NCBI RefSeq assembly: GCF_016861605.1
Contig: NZ_BOLM01000001.1
Coordinates: 219,195 to 283,194, forward strand
Direction of reading: 5' to 3'
DNA from: Levilactobacillus wangkuiensis
Lineage (GTDB): Bacteria; Bacillota; Bacilli; Lactobacillales; Lactobacillaceae
DNA length: 64,000 bases
In this document: piece by piece, positions 8,789-21,015 of the stretch
Numbering within the stretch: the stretch's first letter is position 1
Layout: every line of letters starts with the position of its first letter
Notes under the pieces: model-generated
Databases searched by the model: none
What the model was told of the DNA's origin: nothing
Seen by the model: only the letters and a program-made list of their open reading frames with translations
Made by a program: the position numbers and the translations under genes

Positions 8789-9535
8789 GTGAACCTGAAA
8801 CCCGATGAACGAATCGATCAATTATATAGTCAAGATATTCAAATTATTCAGAGCCCCGAGGTTTTTGCCTTCTCACTGGACGCCGTATTGCTGGCGGATT
8901 TTGCTAAGCTCCCGTTGCGTGCCACCAGTCAGACGGTCGACCTGTGTGCCGGCAACGGCGCGGTGGGCCTCTTCATGAGTGGCAAGACGCGCGGCCAGCT
9001 AGCCGAGGTCGAAATCCAGCCGCGGTTGGCCGACATGGCTCGGCGCAGCATTGCCCTGAATGACCTGACGGACCGCATGACGGTGTACGAGGGCGATTTG
9101 GCCCAGGTGAACGACTGGATTCCCAAGGATTCGGTGGACGTGGTGACCTGTAACCCGCCGTACTTCGAAGACTTGCCGGACAGTCAGAAAAATCCGAACC
9201 GGTACCTGGCGATTGCCCGCCATGAGATTTTGACCAATTTGGCAACGATTGTTGAAACGACCAGTGGCTTACTCAAGATGAACGGCAAGGCCTACTTCGT
9301 TCACCGGCCTGACCGGTTGCTTCAGTTGTTGGAGTTGATGACGGCGAACCGATTGGCGCCTAAACGCGTGCGGCTGGTTCACCCGAAGCCCGGCAAGGAA
9401 GCCAACATGGTCCTGGTCGAAGCCATCAAGGACGGCAAGCCCGGGGGACTGCGGTTCCCAACGCCACTCACGGTTTACGACGCGCAAGGCCATTACACGC
9501 CCGAAGTGGAGGCGTTGCTCTATGGCCAACACTAA
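8789..9535 (+). CDS. tRNA1(Val) A37 N6-methyltransferase-like protein (TrmN6/YabB family)
   Basis: A 248-residue Rossmann-fold methyltransferase. The S-adenosylmethionine loop is '[10 protein letters not shown]' (about 51-60) and the N6-adenine signature 'NPPY' is at 122-125. The family methylates A37 in a tRNA or acts on a related RNA. An upstream in-frame ATG at 8660 lies inside a repeat element; the GTG at 8789, with GGAGG eight bases before it, gives the normal length. It overlaps the GIY-YIG gene by 14 bases, the same pairing as yabB-yazA in Bacillus. The exact substrate is inferred from the family. Confidence 0.88.
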   Translation: MNLKPDERIDQLYSQDIQIIQSPEVFAFSLDAVLLADFAKLPLRATSQTVDLCAGNGAVGLFMSGKTRGQLAEVEIQPRLADMARRSIALNDLTDRMTVYEGDLAQVNDWIPKDSVDVVTCNPPYFEDLPDSQKNPNRYLAIARHEILTNLATIVETTSGLLKMNGKAYFVHRPDRLLQLLELMTANRLAPKRVRLVHPKPGKEANMVLVEAIKDGKPGGLRFPTPLTVYDAQGHYTPEVEALLYGQH

Positions 9536-9791
9536 GTTGTACTACTTCTACGTGCTTTTGTGTGCAGACAATTCCTTGTATGGCGGCTTCACGACCGATG
9601 TTGCCAAGCGTTTTGCTACCCATTTAGCCGGCAAGGGGGCCAAGTACACGAAGGTTCACCGGCCGTTGAAGGTCCTCTATAGTGAAGAATTTAACAGCAA
9701 GCACGACGCCTTACATGCGGAGTGGGCCTTCAAGCACCAGAGCCGGCAAAAGAAATTGGCCTACCTAGCCGATCACGGGGTAACGCTTTAG
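9522..9791 (+). CDS. GIY-YIG nuclease-fold protein, UPF0213/YazA family
   Basis: An 89-residue single-domain GIY-YIG protein. The diverged first motif is '[14 protein letters not shown]' (about 9-22), followed by the Arg of 'AKRFATH' and the Glu of '[14 protein letters not shown]'. Family members resemble the Slx1 nuclease domain, but small bacterial ones have no settled substrate. Its ribosome site (GGAGG) lies inside the end of the upstream methyltransferase gene, so the two are translationally coupled. Confidence 0.88.
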   Translation: MANTKLYYFYVLLCADNSLYGGFTTDVAKRFATHLAGKGAKYTKVHRPLKVLYSEEFNSKHDALHAEWAFKHQSRQKKLAYLADHGVTL

Positions 9792-9872
9792 TGGAGAAAA
9801 TTGGTTTATCTGTGTTACACTATCCCCGTGCTTCAAAAAAGTGTCTCAAATTAATTTGAGGAGGAAATTACT

Positions 9873-10868
9873 GTGAAAATTATTGCTTATGGCATTCGTG
9901 ACGACGAACAACCTTATTTGGAACAATGGTCCAAGGAACAAGGGATTGAAGTTAAGGCTGTCGGCGACCTTTTAGACGACAAGACTGTTGATCTTGCTAA
10001 AGGCTATGACGGGGCAGTGGTTTACCAACAAAAACCTTACACGGCCTCTGTCTTAGACAAGTTAGCCGCTAATGGGGTGACCAATCTGTCATTACGGAAT
10101 GTCGGTGTGGATAACGTTGATGCCGATGCCGTTAAACGCAACGGTTTCAAGGTTACCAACGTTCCAGCATACTCACCAGAAGCGATTGCTGAATTAACAG
10201 TTACGCAATTGATGCGTCTGTTACGGCGGACACCAACGTTTGACCGCAAGCAGGCCAACGGTGACCTGACTTGGGCGCCAGACATTGCGGATGAATTGAA
10301 CAGCATGACGGTTGGTATCGTTGCCACTGGTCGGATTGGCCGTGCGGCGATGAAGATCTACCAAGGCTTCGGTGCCAAGGTGATTGCTTACGATGTCTTC
10401 CACAACCCAGAACTGGAAAAGCAGGGCATCTACGTGGATACGCTGGATGAATTGTACGCCCAAGCCGACGTTATCTCCTTACACGCACCTGCAACCAAGG
10501 ACAACGAAAAGATGTTGAACGACGACGCCTTCGGTAAGATGAAGGATGGCGTTTGGATCTTGAACCCTGCCCGTGGTGCACTGATCGACACGGACGCTTT
10601 GATTCGGGCCCTCGACAGCGGCAAGGTTGCCGGGGCTGCGCTGGACGTTTACGAAGACGAAGTGGGCATCTTTAACACCGACTTCGGGAGCTTCGATGCC
10701 ATTCCTGACGAACGCCTGAAGAACTTGATGAAGCGCGAAAATGTGTTGGTTACGCCACACATCGCCTTCTACACCAAGACGGCCGTTAAGAACATGGTCC
10801 AATTTGCTTTAAACAACAACAAACAATTAATTGAAACTGGCAAGGCCGAGAACGAAGTTAAGTTCTAA
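9873..10868 (+). CDS. ldhD: D-lactate dehydrogenase
   Basis: A 331-residue NAD-dependent D-2-hydroxyacid dehydrogenase that reduces pyruvate to D-lactate and regenerates NAD at the end of fermentation. The nucleotide loop is 'VGIVATGRIG' with Asp175-like acidic residue in 'AYDVFH'; catalytic Arg ('NPARGALID'), Glu ('DVYEDE') and His ('TPHIAFYT') are in place. Start is GTG, with GAGGAGGAA 6 bases upstream. A TGTTACACT extended -10 at 9813-9821 may be its promoter; no good -35 is seen. A clear terminator follows. Confidence 0.94.
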   Translation: MKIIAYGIRDDEQPYLEQWSKEQGIEVKAVGDLLDDKTVDLAKGYDGAVVYQQKPYTASVLDKLAANGVTNLSLRNVGVDNVDADAVKRNGFKVTNVPAYSPEAIAELTVTQLMRLLRRTPTFDRKQANGDLTWAPDIADELNSMTVGIVATGRIGRAAMKIYQGFGAKVIAYDVFHNPELEKQGIYVDTLDELYAQADVISLHAPATKDNEKMLNDDAFGKMKDGVWILNPARGALIDTDALIRALDSGKVAGAALDVYEDEVGIFNTDFGSFDAIPDERLKNLMKRENVLVTPHIAFYTKTAVKNMVQFALNNNKQLIETGKAENEVKF

Positions 10869-10878
10869 AAATTGCTAG

Positions 10879-10911
10879 CAAAAAAGCCGCTCGGGTGAGC
10901 GACTTTTTTTA
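10879..10911 (+). terminator. Terminator of ldhD
   Basis: AAAAAAG..GCTC pairs with GAGC..CTTTTTT across a GGGT loop, with a long T-run. Confidence 0.85.
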
Positions 10912-10995
10912 TGCTTACTTTTAATTTAGGAAGACTAACCGAATTGTACAAAGCTTAGTCAAATTAAGGATGAACCGTAAACCGTTGTGCCATGT

Positions 10996-11186
10996 CAGTG
11001 ACCAGAGGCGGTCCAAGATGCCCAGCTGTGTCGGTGGACTTAGCTGAGTGAATTTCTCAGCTTAGCCCACGGGACGACCTTGGAAACTCGCGATTTTTGC
11101 GAGGTTTCAAGGCGAGGCGGAAGACCGTTCCTCAGGCTGGAGCCGTTCCCCACAGGCAGGGCATCTTGAGACCGCCGCCGGGAACG
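10996..11186 (+). repeat. Structured intergenic repeat, family A, copy A3
   Basis: A 191 bp copy whose end is about 20 bases past the stop codon of the minus-strand HAD gene, so it is antisense to that transcript. It has the best closing stem: GGCGGTC-CAAGATGCCC against GGGCATCTTG-A-GACCGCC. The third hairpin differs in sequence from the other copies (CCTTG..AAAC / GTTTCAAGG) yet still pairs. Confidence 0.88.
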
Positions 11187-11208
11187 AAAGACAAAGCTCA
11201 ATCGGTTC

Positions 11209-11931
11209 CTACAGTTCAGGGACGGCGGAGAGGGCGAGCAGGAGGTCCTGCAATTCCAAAGAATCGCCGACCGTCTGATCAGGAATCCAACTACCACCGT
11301 CGGTCATTTCAGCATTGCGGTGGTTGAACCAGAACGCGTGCCAACCGGCTTGCTTAGCGCCTTTGACATCCATCCCGTAGCAGTCACCTACGTAGGCGAC
11401 TTCGGTGGCACGGAGGTTCAAGCGGTGATTCATCATCGTGAAGATCTGGGGGTCGGGCTTGGCTAAGCCGGCTTCCTCGGACGTGATGATGTTGTCCCGG
11501 TCGATCCACCGGTGCATTTCCAATTGCATGACCTTGGCGAGTTGGTGTTGCGTTTTACCATTGGTAATAATCCCCAACTTAAATTGGTCTTTCAGTTGGT
11601 CCAAGGCGGTTGCCAGCCCCGGGAACAATTTAATCTCTTGCAGGCCAGCGGCGTAGGCTTGTTCAAACGCTAATGCCGTGGCACTGTCAACCGGCGCGAC
11701 GTCCTGCTTTTGCAGGGTGGCGTTCAAACGGTTGACGGCCATTTCTTCGTGCGACCAGCGGCCACTGGCGACCTGGTCGTAGGCGCTAGCGCTTTGGCAG
11801 CGGTAATCCTGAAAGGCCTGGGTAAAATCGAGCGTTTCTGAATTGGTTACTAGTGGTTCCAAGGCGGCCACGAAGGGAGCCTTTTGGTCATAGAGCGTGT
11901 CATCGACATCGAAGACGACCGCTTTTATCAT
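11209..11931 (-). CDS. HAD-superfamily hydrolase (YjjG/YfnB-like phosphatase)
   Basis: A 240-residue phosphatase of the haloacid dehalogenase superfamily. Motif I is 'VFDVDDTLYD' (nucleophile Asp8, acid Asp10), motif II 'GIITNGKT', the lysine is in 'LAKPDPQIF' and motif IV is 'YVGDCYGMDVKGA'. The cap domain is helical, inserted after motif I, as in pyrimidine nucleotidases of the YjjG type. Substrate is not readable from sequence. A good promoter is present upstream and GAGGAGGAA precedes the ATG. Downstream it runs straight into repeat copy A3. Confidence 0.87.
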   Translation of the reverse strand: MIKAVVFDVDDTLYDQKAPFVAALEPLVTNSETLDFTQAFQDYRCQSASAYDQVASGRWSHEEMAVNRLNATLQKQDVAPVDSATALAFEQAYAAGLQEIKLFPGLATALDQLKDQFKLGIITNGKTQHQLAKVMQLEMHRWIDRDNIITSEEAGLAKPDPQIFTMMNHRLNLRATEVAYVGDCYGMDVKGAKQAGWHAFWFNHRNAEMTDGGSWIPDQTVGDSLELQDLLLALSAVPEL

Positions 11932-11960
11932 TTCGTTTCCTCCTCATTTAGTTCTTTGGT

Positions 11961-11989
11961 AGTTTATCATACTTATTAAAAAATGCCAA
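11961..11989 (-). promoter_or_regulatory. Promoter of the HAD phosphatase gene
   Basis: On the minus strand, TTGGCA (11984-11989) and TAAACT (11961-11966) are exactly 17 bp apart, 30 bases before the start codon. Confidence 0.65.
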
Positions 11990-12123
11990 TTTTCCAGGAT
12001 GAAGGGGACTAATGTTCGGCTCTAGCTTTAACCAGGCAGCTAAGAGAATCCAACAGAATGGAAATTAGTGAACAGCGTCCCGTCAGTCACTAGACGAGGT
12101 TCCCAAGAATCCTAAACTTTTGC

Positions 12124-12152
12124 TTGTGTTTAGGCGAGAGATTTTGTATAAT
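12124..12152 (+). promoter_or_regulatory. Promoter of rpsB
   Basis: TTGTGT (12124-12129) and a perfect TATAAT (12147-12152) with a 17 bp spacer. It precedes a 110-base structured leader. The rest of the 11990-12123 gap shows nothing I can name. Confidence 0.7.
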
Positions 12153-12171
12153 TACTTTCGGTGCGTATGCG

Positions 12172-12247
12172 CCAATTCACACCTCGCGTGATGACCGGAG
12201 GGGTGCTCGCTTGCGAGTTCTCCAGTCAGTTGAGCGTGGGGGAGGAA
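12172..12247 (+). promoter_or_regulatory. Structured rpsB leader, probable S2 autoregulatory site
   Basis: The leader contains a stem GAC-GGAG / CTCC-GTC that encloses a perfect CTCGC/GCGAG hairpin, plus GGGG-rich flanks that could reach the ribosome site. Firmicute rpsB genes commonly carry a leader through which S2 limits its own synthesis. I infer the same here from position and pairing. Confidence 0.55.
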
Positions 12248-12275
12248 ATCAAAAACTATTTGGAGGCATTTTATC

Positions 12276-13073
12276 ATGGCTGTTATTTCAATGAAACAAC
12301 TGCTCGAAGCCGGTGTCCACTTTGGTCACCAAACCCGTCGTTGGAACCCTAAGATGAAGCAATACATCTTCACGGAACGTAACGGTATCTACATCATCGA
12401 CTTACAAAAGACGGTGAAGTTGATTGACGCTGCTTACAACTACATGAAGGACGAAGCTGCTAAAGGCGCCGTTGTTCTGTTTGTTGGGACTAAGAAGCAA
12501 GCTCAAGACTCTATCGAAGAAGAAGCTACCCGTGCTGGTCAATACTACGTTAACCACCGTTGGTTAGGTGGGACTTTGACTAACTGGGAAACCATCCAAA
12601 CTCGGATCAAGCGTCTGAAGTCTTTGAAGAAGATGGCTACTGACGGTACTTTTGATGTTCTTCCTAAGAAGGAAGTTTCCTTACTTAAGAAGTCTCAAGA
12701 CAAGTTGGAACGTTTCTTAGGCGGTATCGAAGACATGCCTAAGCTGCCTGACGTTATGTTCATCGTTGACCCTCGCAAGGAACAAATCGCTGTTCACGAA
12801 GCACAAAAGTTGAACATTCCGATCGTTGCCATGGTTGATACGAACACTGACCCAGACGAAATCGACGTTGTTATCCCATCTAACGATGACGCTATCCGTG
12901 CCGTTCGTCTGATCACTTCCAAGATGGCTGATGCCATTGTTGAAGGCCGTCAGGGTGAAGACCAAGTTGACGAAAAGACCTTTGAAAAGAAGTCTGATGC
13001 CGCTAAGGGCGACAAGAAGACCGACAACTCAATGGAAAGCATCGTTAACGCTGTCGAAGGCGACAACAAGTAA
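12276..13073 (+). CDS. rpsB: 30S ribosomal protein S2
   Basis: A 265-residue S2 protein, starting '[19 protein letters not shown]' with the family signature and continuing with '[12 protein letters not shown]' and '[19 protein letters not shown]'. S2 binds the small subunit late in assembly and anchors S1. The last 35 residues form a charged Lys/Asp-rich tail beyond the usual core. TTGGAGG precedes the ATG by 8 bases. It is followed by tsf, separated by a terminator-like hairpin that probably sets the S2 to EF-Ts ratio. Confidence 0.97.
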   Translation: MAVISMKQLLEAGVHFGHQTRRWNPKMKQYIFTERNGIYIIDLQKTVKLIDAAYNYMKDEAAKGAVVLFVGTKKQAQDSIEEEATRAGQYYVNHRWLGGTLTNWETIQTRIKRLKSLKKMATDGTFDVLPKKEVSLLKKSQDKLERFLGGIEDMPKLPDVMFIVDPRKEQIAVHEAQKLNIPIVAMVDTNTDPDEIDVVIPSNDDAIRAVRLITSKMADAIVEGRQGEDQVDEKTFEKKSDAAKGDKKTDNSMESIVNAVEGDNK

Positions 13074-13129
13074 TTAAATGCAAGGTTGCGGGCAACCGCG
13101 ACTTTCCAAATATGATTTAAAGCACCTTG

Positions 13130-13183
13130 GGCTGGCTTAATGTTTAGGACCGATAATGGCCTGAGATTGAGTCAGTCTTTTTT
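13130..13183 (+). terminator. Attenuator or terminator between rpsB and tsf
   Basis: GGCTGGCTTAAT (13130-13141) pairs along all 12 positions, with three wobbles, to ATTGAGTCAGTC (13166-13177); an inner AGGACC / GGCCT pair extends it, and TTTTTT follows. No separate tsf promoter is obvious after it, so partial read-through is likely. Confidence 0.75.
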
Positions 13184-13221
13184 GGTGCCTTAGATGAATT
13201 GATAAAAGGAGGCCATTACAC

Positions 13222-14106
13222 ATGGCAAGTAAAATCACTGCAGCACAAGTTAAAGAGTTACGGGACAAGACTCAAGTTGGGATGATGGATGCTAAGAAGG
13301 CCCTCGTTGCCTCTGACGGCGACATGGACAAGGCCATCGACTTCTTACGTGAAAAGGGTATCGCTAAGGCCAAGAAGAAGAGCGGCAACGTTGCTGCTAA
13401 CGGTTTGGCTCGCGTGAAGGTTGACGGTAACACCGCTGCCATCATCGAAGTCAACTCAGAAACTGACTTCGTCGCAACCAACGACACTTTCAATGGTTTA
13501 GTTGACTTAGTTGCCGACACGATTGCTGCTAAGCAACCAGCTGACTTGGATGCTGCTTTGGCATTACCAACTGCTGATGGCTCAACGATCAACGAAGAAA
13601 TCGTTAAGACCACGCAAGTAACTAGCGAAAACGTCCAATTACGTCGTTTTGCTATCGAAAAGAAGACGGATAGCCAAGTCTTCGGTTCTTACTTACACCA
13701 AGGTGGCCAAATCGCCGCATTGGTTGTTTTGGAAGGCGCCGACGAAGCGACTGCCAAGGATGTTGCGATGCACGTCGCTGCCATCAACCCAGAATTTGTT
13801 TCTCGCGATGACATTCCTGCTGACCGTTTAGCTCACGAACGTGAAGTTTTGAAGCAAGAAGCCCTCAACGAAGGCAAGCCTGAAAAGATCGTTGAAAAGA
13901 TGGTTGAAGGCCGTCTGCACAAGTTCTTGTCAGAAATCAGTTTAGCTGACCAACCATTCGTTAAGGATGGCGACCAAACTGTCAGCCAATTCGTTGCTAG
14001 CAAGGGTGGTAAGTTAGTCACCTTCGTTCGTTACGAAGTTGGTGAAGGAATCGAAAAGCCAACGGTTGACCTGGCCAAAGAAGTTCAAGACCAAATCAAC
14101 GGTTAA
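13222..14106 (+). CDS. tsf: Elongation factor Ts
   Basis: A 294-residue nucleotide exchange factor for EF-Tu. The N-terminal UBA-like domain reads '[19 protein letters not shown]', with the EF-Tu-contacting '[11 protein letters not shown]' and the core '[14 protein letters not shown]'. Length and domain order are normal. AAAGGAGG lies 9 bases before the ATG. It is transcribed with rpsB through an attenuator and ends in a strong terminator. Confidence 0.97.
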   Translation: MASKITAAQVKELRDKTQVGMMDAKKALVASDGDMDKAIDFLREKGIAKAKKKSGNVAANGLARVKVDGNTAAIIEVNSETDFVATNDTFNGLVDLVADTIAAKQPADLDAALALPTADGSTINEEIVKTTQVTSENVQLRRFAIEKKTDSQVFGSYLHQGGQIAALVVLEGADEATAKDVAMHVAAINPEFVSRDDIPADRLAHEREVLKQEALNEGKPEKIVEKMVEGRLHKFLSEISLADQPFVKDGDQTVSQFVASKGGKLVTFVRYEVGEGIEKPTVDLAKEVQDQING

Positions 14107-14111
14107 TTCCG

Positions 14112-14151
14112 AAAAAAAGCGTAGATTCCGCAAGGGGGTCTACGCTTTTTT
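14112..14151 (+). terminator. Terminator of tsf
   Basis: AAAAAGCGTAGA pairs with TCTACGCTTTTT around a short G-rich loop. Confidence 0.9.
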
Positions 14152-14336
14152 GCTGGAATCAGACTAATAATGACAATAAAATAAGTCAAAACAAGTCAGG
14201 GATTCTGCGTTACACTAGACTTAGTTGGAGGCGCTATCAGTGAAGGTTTCCCAAATATGGGGAAATTTGTAAGGAATTGTCAGGAAAAACAGGTTTTCGT
14301 GCGCCCTGACTATCACTGGCCCCTCGTTTATGATAG

Positions 14337-15092
<756 letters not shown>

Positions 15093-15094
15093 TT

Positions 15095-15652
15095 ATGGCT
15101 GATCAGATAGTTACAACAGCAGAATCAAAAATGAAAAAGGCAGAAGAAGCCTTAAAGCGTGAATTGGGAACGATTCGTGCCGGCCGGGCTAACGCCAGCA
15201 TTTTAAACCGGGTCATGGTGGATTACTATGGCGCCGCAACACCACTGAACCAAGTGGCTTCCATTACCATCCCAGAAGCACGGCTTTTGTTGGTCACACC
15301 TTACGACAAGTCTGCCTTGGAAGACATCGAAAAGGGTATCATGGAATCCGATGTTGGGATTACGCCAGCAAACGATGGGTCTGCCCTTCGTTTGGTCATT
15401 CCCCAATTAACTGAGGAACGGCGTAAGGAAATTGCTAAGCAAGTTAAGGCCAAAGCCGAAGAAGGCAAGGTTGCCGTCCGGAACGTCCGTCGTGACGCCA
15501 TGGATAGCATCAAAAAGGGCCATAAGAACGGCGATTACACCGATGACGACCTGCACAACCTGGAAGACCAAGTCCAAAAAGTAACGGACAAGGCTATCAA
15601 GGGTGTCGACACGATTGCTGCCGACAAGGAAAAGGAAGTTATGACCGACTAA
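15095..15652 (+). CDS. frr: Ribosome recycling factor
   Basis: A 185-residue factor that, with EF-G, splits the post-termination ribosome. The family-specific stretch '[14 protein letters not shown]' (about 24-37), the hinge '[18 protein letters not shown]' and the C-terminal helix '[22 protein letters not shown]' (interrupted here) are all present at normal positions. It follows pyrH after two bases, with GGGGTAA as ribosome site. Confidence 0.97.
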   Translation: MADQIVTTAESKMKKAEEALKRELGTIRAGRANASILNRVMVDYYGAATPLNQVASITIPEARLLLVTPYDKSALEDIEKGIMESDVGITPANDGSALRLVIPQLTEERRKEIAKQVKAKAEEGKVAVRNVRRDAMDSIKKGHKNGDYTDDDLHNLEDQVQKVTDKAIKGVDTIAADKEKEVMTD

Positions 15653-15677
15653 CCACCTATAAAAGGAGCGCTTAAAT

Positions 15678-16109
15678 ATGGCAGAAGACAAACAAAACAA
15701 CCAAGAAGATTCAGAAAACATTGAAATCACGCCAGGTACGGAACAATTTGGCAAAATGGTCTTTCGTTTAAACAATCCGGTTAACGCGGAAAACGTTTCA
15801 ATCTTGAACTACAACGGTGCTGAACTGGAACAAATTCAAGACGGCGTTTACGCCCAACCAGCTTTTGTTAGCGATGACTTCAACCTGTTCTTTGTGGTGA
15901 CCCAATTAATTGGTGACGACTGGATTGTGGCCTTTTCTAAGGCAACCATCGAAAATGGTAATGAAATCACGGACCTGTCCGACCCACTCCCAACTGGGGA
16001 AGGCCTGAACCTGTTAGGCCAAGTTAGCGCTGATGACGCCAACAACCTGTTAAGTTACTTCGGTACGTTAGCGGATGCTAAGCGTGGCGAATGGCGGTTA
16101 ATTGAGTAG
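15678..16109 (+). CDS. Unknown protein in the frr-uppS interval
   Basis: A 143-residue soluble, strongly acidic protein I do not recognise. It starts with a charged stretch 'AEDKQNNQEDSENIEI' and continues as a probable single alpha/beta domain with 'FRLNNPVNAENVSILNYNG', 'LFFVVTQLIGDDWIVAFSKA' parts. No signal peptide, membrane helix or known catalytic motif is visible. AAAGGAGCG lies 8 bases before the ATG, 25 bases after frr, so it is probably in the pyrH-frr transcription unit, and a terminator follows it. Codon use matches its highly expressed neighbours. Confidence 0.75.
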   Translation: MAEDKQNNQEDSENIEITPGTEQFGKMVFRLNNPVNAENVSILNYNGAELEQIQDGVYAQPAFVSDDFNLFFVVTQLIGDDWIVAFSKATIENGNEITDLSDPLPTGEGLNLLGQVSADDANNLLSYFGTLADAKRGEWRLIE

Positions 16110-16142
16110 CCGGTCAAAATTAAAGTTTTCGCTCAATTTGGG

Positions 16143-16172
16143 GGCCGGGATAGTTTCCCGGTCTCTTTTTTG
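16143..16172 (+). terminator. Terminator before uppS
   Basis: CCGGGA (16145-16150) and TCCCGG (16156-16161) close over a short loop and are followed by a T-rich tract. Confidence 0.75.
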
Positions 16173-16210
16173 TTATGATGAGAGGTTGTAAAGACCAATG
16201 GAGGTGCGCC

Positions 16211-17002
16211 GTGTTTTCATTTTCAAAAAAAGATCAAGCAACAGGTGAAGTGACAGAACGTCAGCTGGATGACGCCAACATCCCGGCTCACGTTGCCATC
16301 ATTATGGATGGTAACGGCCGGTGGGCGCAGCAGCGGCACTTGCCCCGAATCGCTGGACACAAGCAAGGGATGAACACCGTCAAGACGGTTGCCAAGGCTG
16401 CAAGTCATTTAGGGGTTAAGGTGTTGACGCTGTACGCCTTCTCAACGGAGAACTGGAAGCGGCCAACTGCCGAAGTGAATTATCTGATGAAGTTGCCCGT
16501 TGATTTCTTTGGGACCTTTGTGCCCGACCTAATCAAGAACAACATTCGCGTGAAAGTCATGGGGTACACGGATCAATTGCCAGTCGCGACGCAAAAGGCC
16601 GTCAAGGATGCGATTGCGGATACCGCTGAGTGTACGGGAATGGTGTTGAACTTCGCGTTGAATTACGGGGGTCGCGCAGAAATCGTGACGGCCGTCCAGA
16701 CGTTAGCCCAACAAGTTCAGGCAGGGACCTTAGATCCCGCTGCAATTGATGACGCTGCCATCGACGACCAGTTGATGACCAGTGACCTCGGCGATTTGCG
16801 CGATCCTGACCTGTTGATTCGGACCAGTGGCGAAGAGCGCCTATCGAATTTTATGCTCTGGCAGGTCGCCTACAGCGAGTTTGTCTTCACCCAGCAACAT
16901 TGGCCGGACTTTGACCAAACAGCGCTGGAAGAGGCTATTTATGAGTATCAACAGCGACACCGGCGGTATGGGGGATTAGCCTCCGAACCGGAGAAAAAAT
17001 AA
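16211..17002 (+). CDS. uppS: Isoprenyl (undecaprenyl) diphosphate synthase
   Basis: A 263-residue cis-prenyltransferase that builds the C55 lipid carrier for peptidoglycan and teichoic acids. The catalytic Asp33 is in 'MDGNGRWAQ'; 'YAFSTENW' and the C-terminal 'RTSGEERLSNFMLWQ' bind the diphosphate and Mg. I take the GTG at 16211, because GGAGG lies seven bases upstream; an in-frame ATG at 16175 would add 12 residues foreign to the family. First gene of the uppS-cdsA-rseP-proS group. Confidence 0.96.
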   Translation: MFSFSKKDQATGEVTERQLDDANIPAHVAIIMDGNGRWAQQRHLPRIAGHKQGMNTVKTVAKAASHLGVKVLTLYAFSTENWKRPTAEVNYLMKLPVDFFGTFVPDLIKNNIRVKVMGYTDQLPVATQKAVKDAIADTAECTGMVLNFALNYGGRAEIVTAVQTLAQQVQAGTLDPAAIDDAAIDDQLMTSDLGDLRDPDLLIRTSGEERLSNFMLWQVAYSEFVFTQQHWPDFDQTALEEAIYEYQQRHRRYGGLASEPEKK

Positions 17003-17020
17003 AATTGAGGAGCTTTTAAC

Positions 17021-17809
17021 ATGAGACAACGGGTTATTACGGCGGTCATCGCCTTAATCATATTTATCCCCATTATTATCGCGGGGGGCATCTGGGTGGA
17101 CATCGCCGCCATTGCGTTAGGCTTGGTTGCGTTGTCAGAAGTCCTGATCATGCGGAAAAAATTGCTGATCAGTCCAGAAGCTTGGATCTCTGGTATCGGT
17201 ATCATTGCCGTTATCGCACCTAGCAGCTGGTGGGACTGGTTACCTAGTTACCTGAATCCTTGGTACATCGTTTATTTATTTGTCCTGTTATTATTATTAC
17301 GGACGGTGGTCTCCAAGAACCGGTTCTCCTTTGACGATGCCGGGGTCATTACCCTGAGCATGCTGTACATCGGGATCGGCTTTCACTTCTTCATCGCCGC
17401 ACGGGGCGTGGGCTTGATTGCCCTGCTGTACGCGCTGTTCATCGTATGGACGACCGACTCTGGGGCCTACATGATTGGCCGGAAGATTGGGAAGAACAAG
17501 TTGGCTCCCCACATCAGTCCCAACAAGACTTGGGAAGGTTCCATTGGGGGGTCCTTAGTGGCCACGATTGTCGGTAGTGTTTTCTGGTACTTCTACCCAA
17601 TTGGTCACTACAGTTTGCTGGTCATGGTTCTGTTGACGTTGGTCTTCTCCATCGTGGGCCAATTCGGTGATCTGGTTGAGTCCGCTTTGAAACGCTACTA
17701 CGGCGTCAAGGATTCCGGGAAGATTTTACCCGGCCATGGTGGCATCTTAGACCGGTTTGATAGTTTACTGTTAGTTCTGCCAGTCATCCATTTATTCGGA
17801 TTGATTTAG
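17021..17809 (+). CDS. cdsA: Phosphatidate cytidylyltransferase
   Basis: A 262-residue integral membrane enzyme with seven to eight helices that makes CDP-diacylglycerol from phosphatidic acid and CTP. The family signature lies at the C-terminus: 'DLVESALKRYYGVKDSG' and 'LPGHGGILDRFDS', and 'SPNKTWEGSIGG' precedes it. GGAGC sits 9 bases before the ATG, 18 bases after uppS. Membrane partner of the phospholipid pathway that the PlsC-like gene also feeds. Confidence 0.95.
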   Translation: MRQRVITAVIALIIFIPIIIAGGIWVDIAAIALGLVALSEVLIMRKKLLISPEAWISGIGIIAVIAPSSWWDWLPSYLNPWYIVYLFVLLLLLRTVVSKNRFSFDDAGVITLSMLYIGIGFHFFIAARGVGLIALLYALFIVWTTDSGAYMIGRKIGKNKLAPHISPNKTWEGSIGGSLVATIVGSVFWYFYPIGHYSLLVMVLLTLVFSIVGQFGDLVESALKRYYGVKDSGKILPGHGGILDRFDSLLLVLPVIHLFGLI

Positions 17810-17908
17810 ACTTAGCTGTTCGCTTGCGCCCCCTAGGGTTCTTAGGGTATGCTAGGGAGCAGATGCAAAAACGAAACGCTACTCTCGACTGAAGAAGGGA
17901 CGACGCCT

Positions 17909-20934
<3,026 letters not shown>

Positions 20935-20942
20935 CGACACCG

Positions 20943-20972
20943 TAAAGACCAGCATTGATGGCTGGTCTTTTT
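20943..20972 (+). terminator. Terminator between proS and polC
   Basis: AAAGACCAGC (20944-20953) pairs with GCTGGTCTTT (20961-20970) over a seven-base loop, followed by TT. Confidence 0.85.
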
Positions 20973-21015
20973 GGTTCCTCACAGAAATGTTTCAAGTTAT
21001 GAAAGGAGTTTCCTC

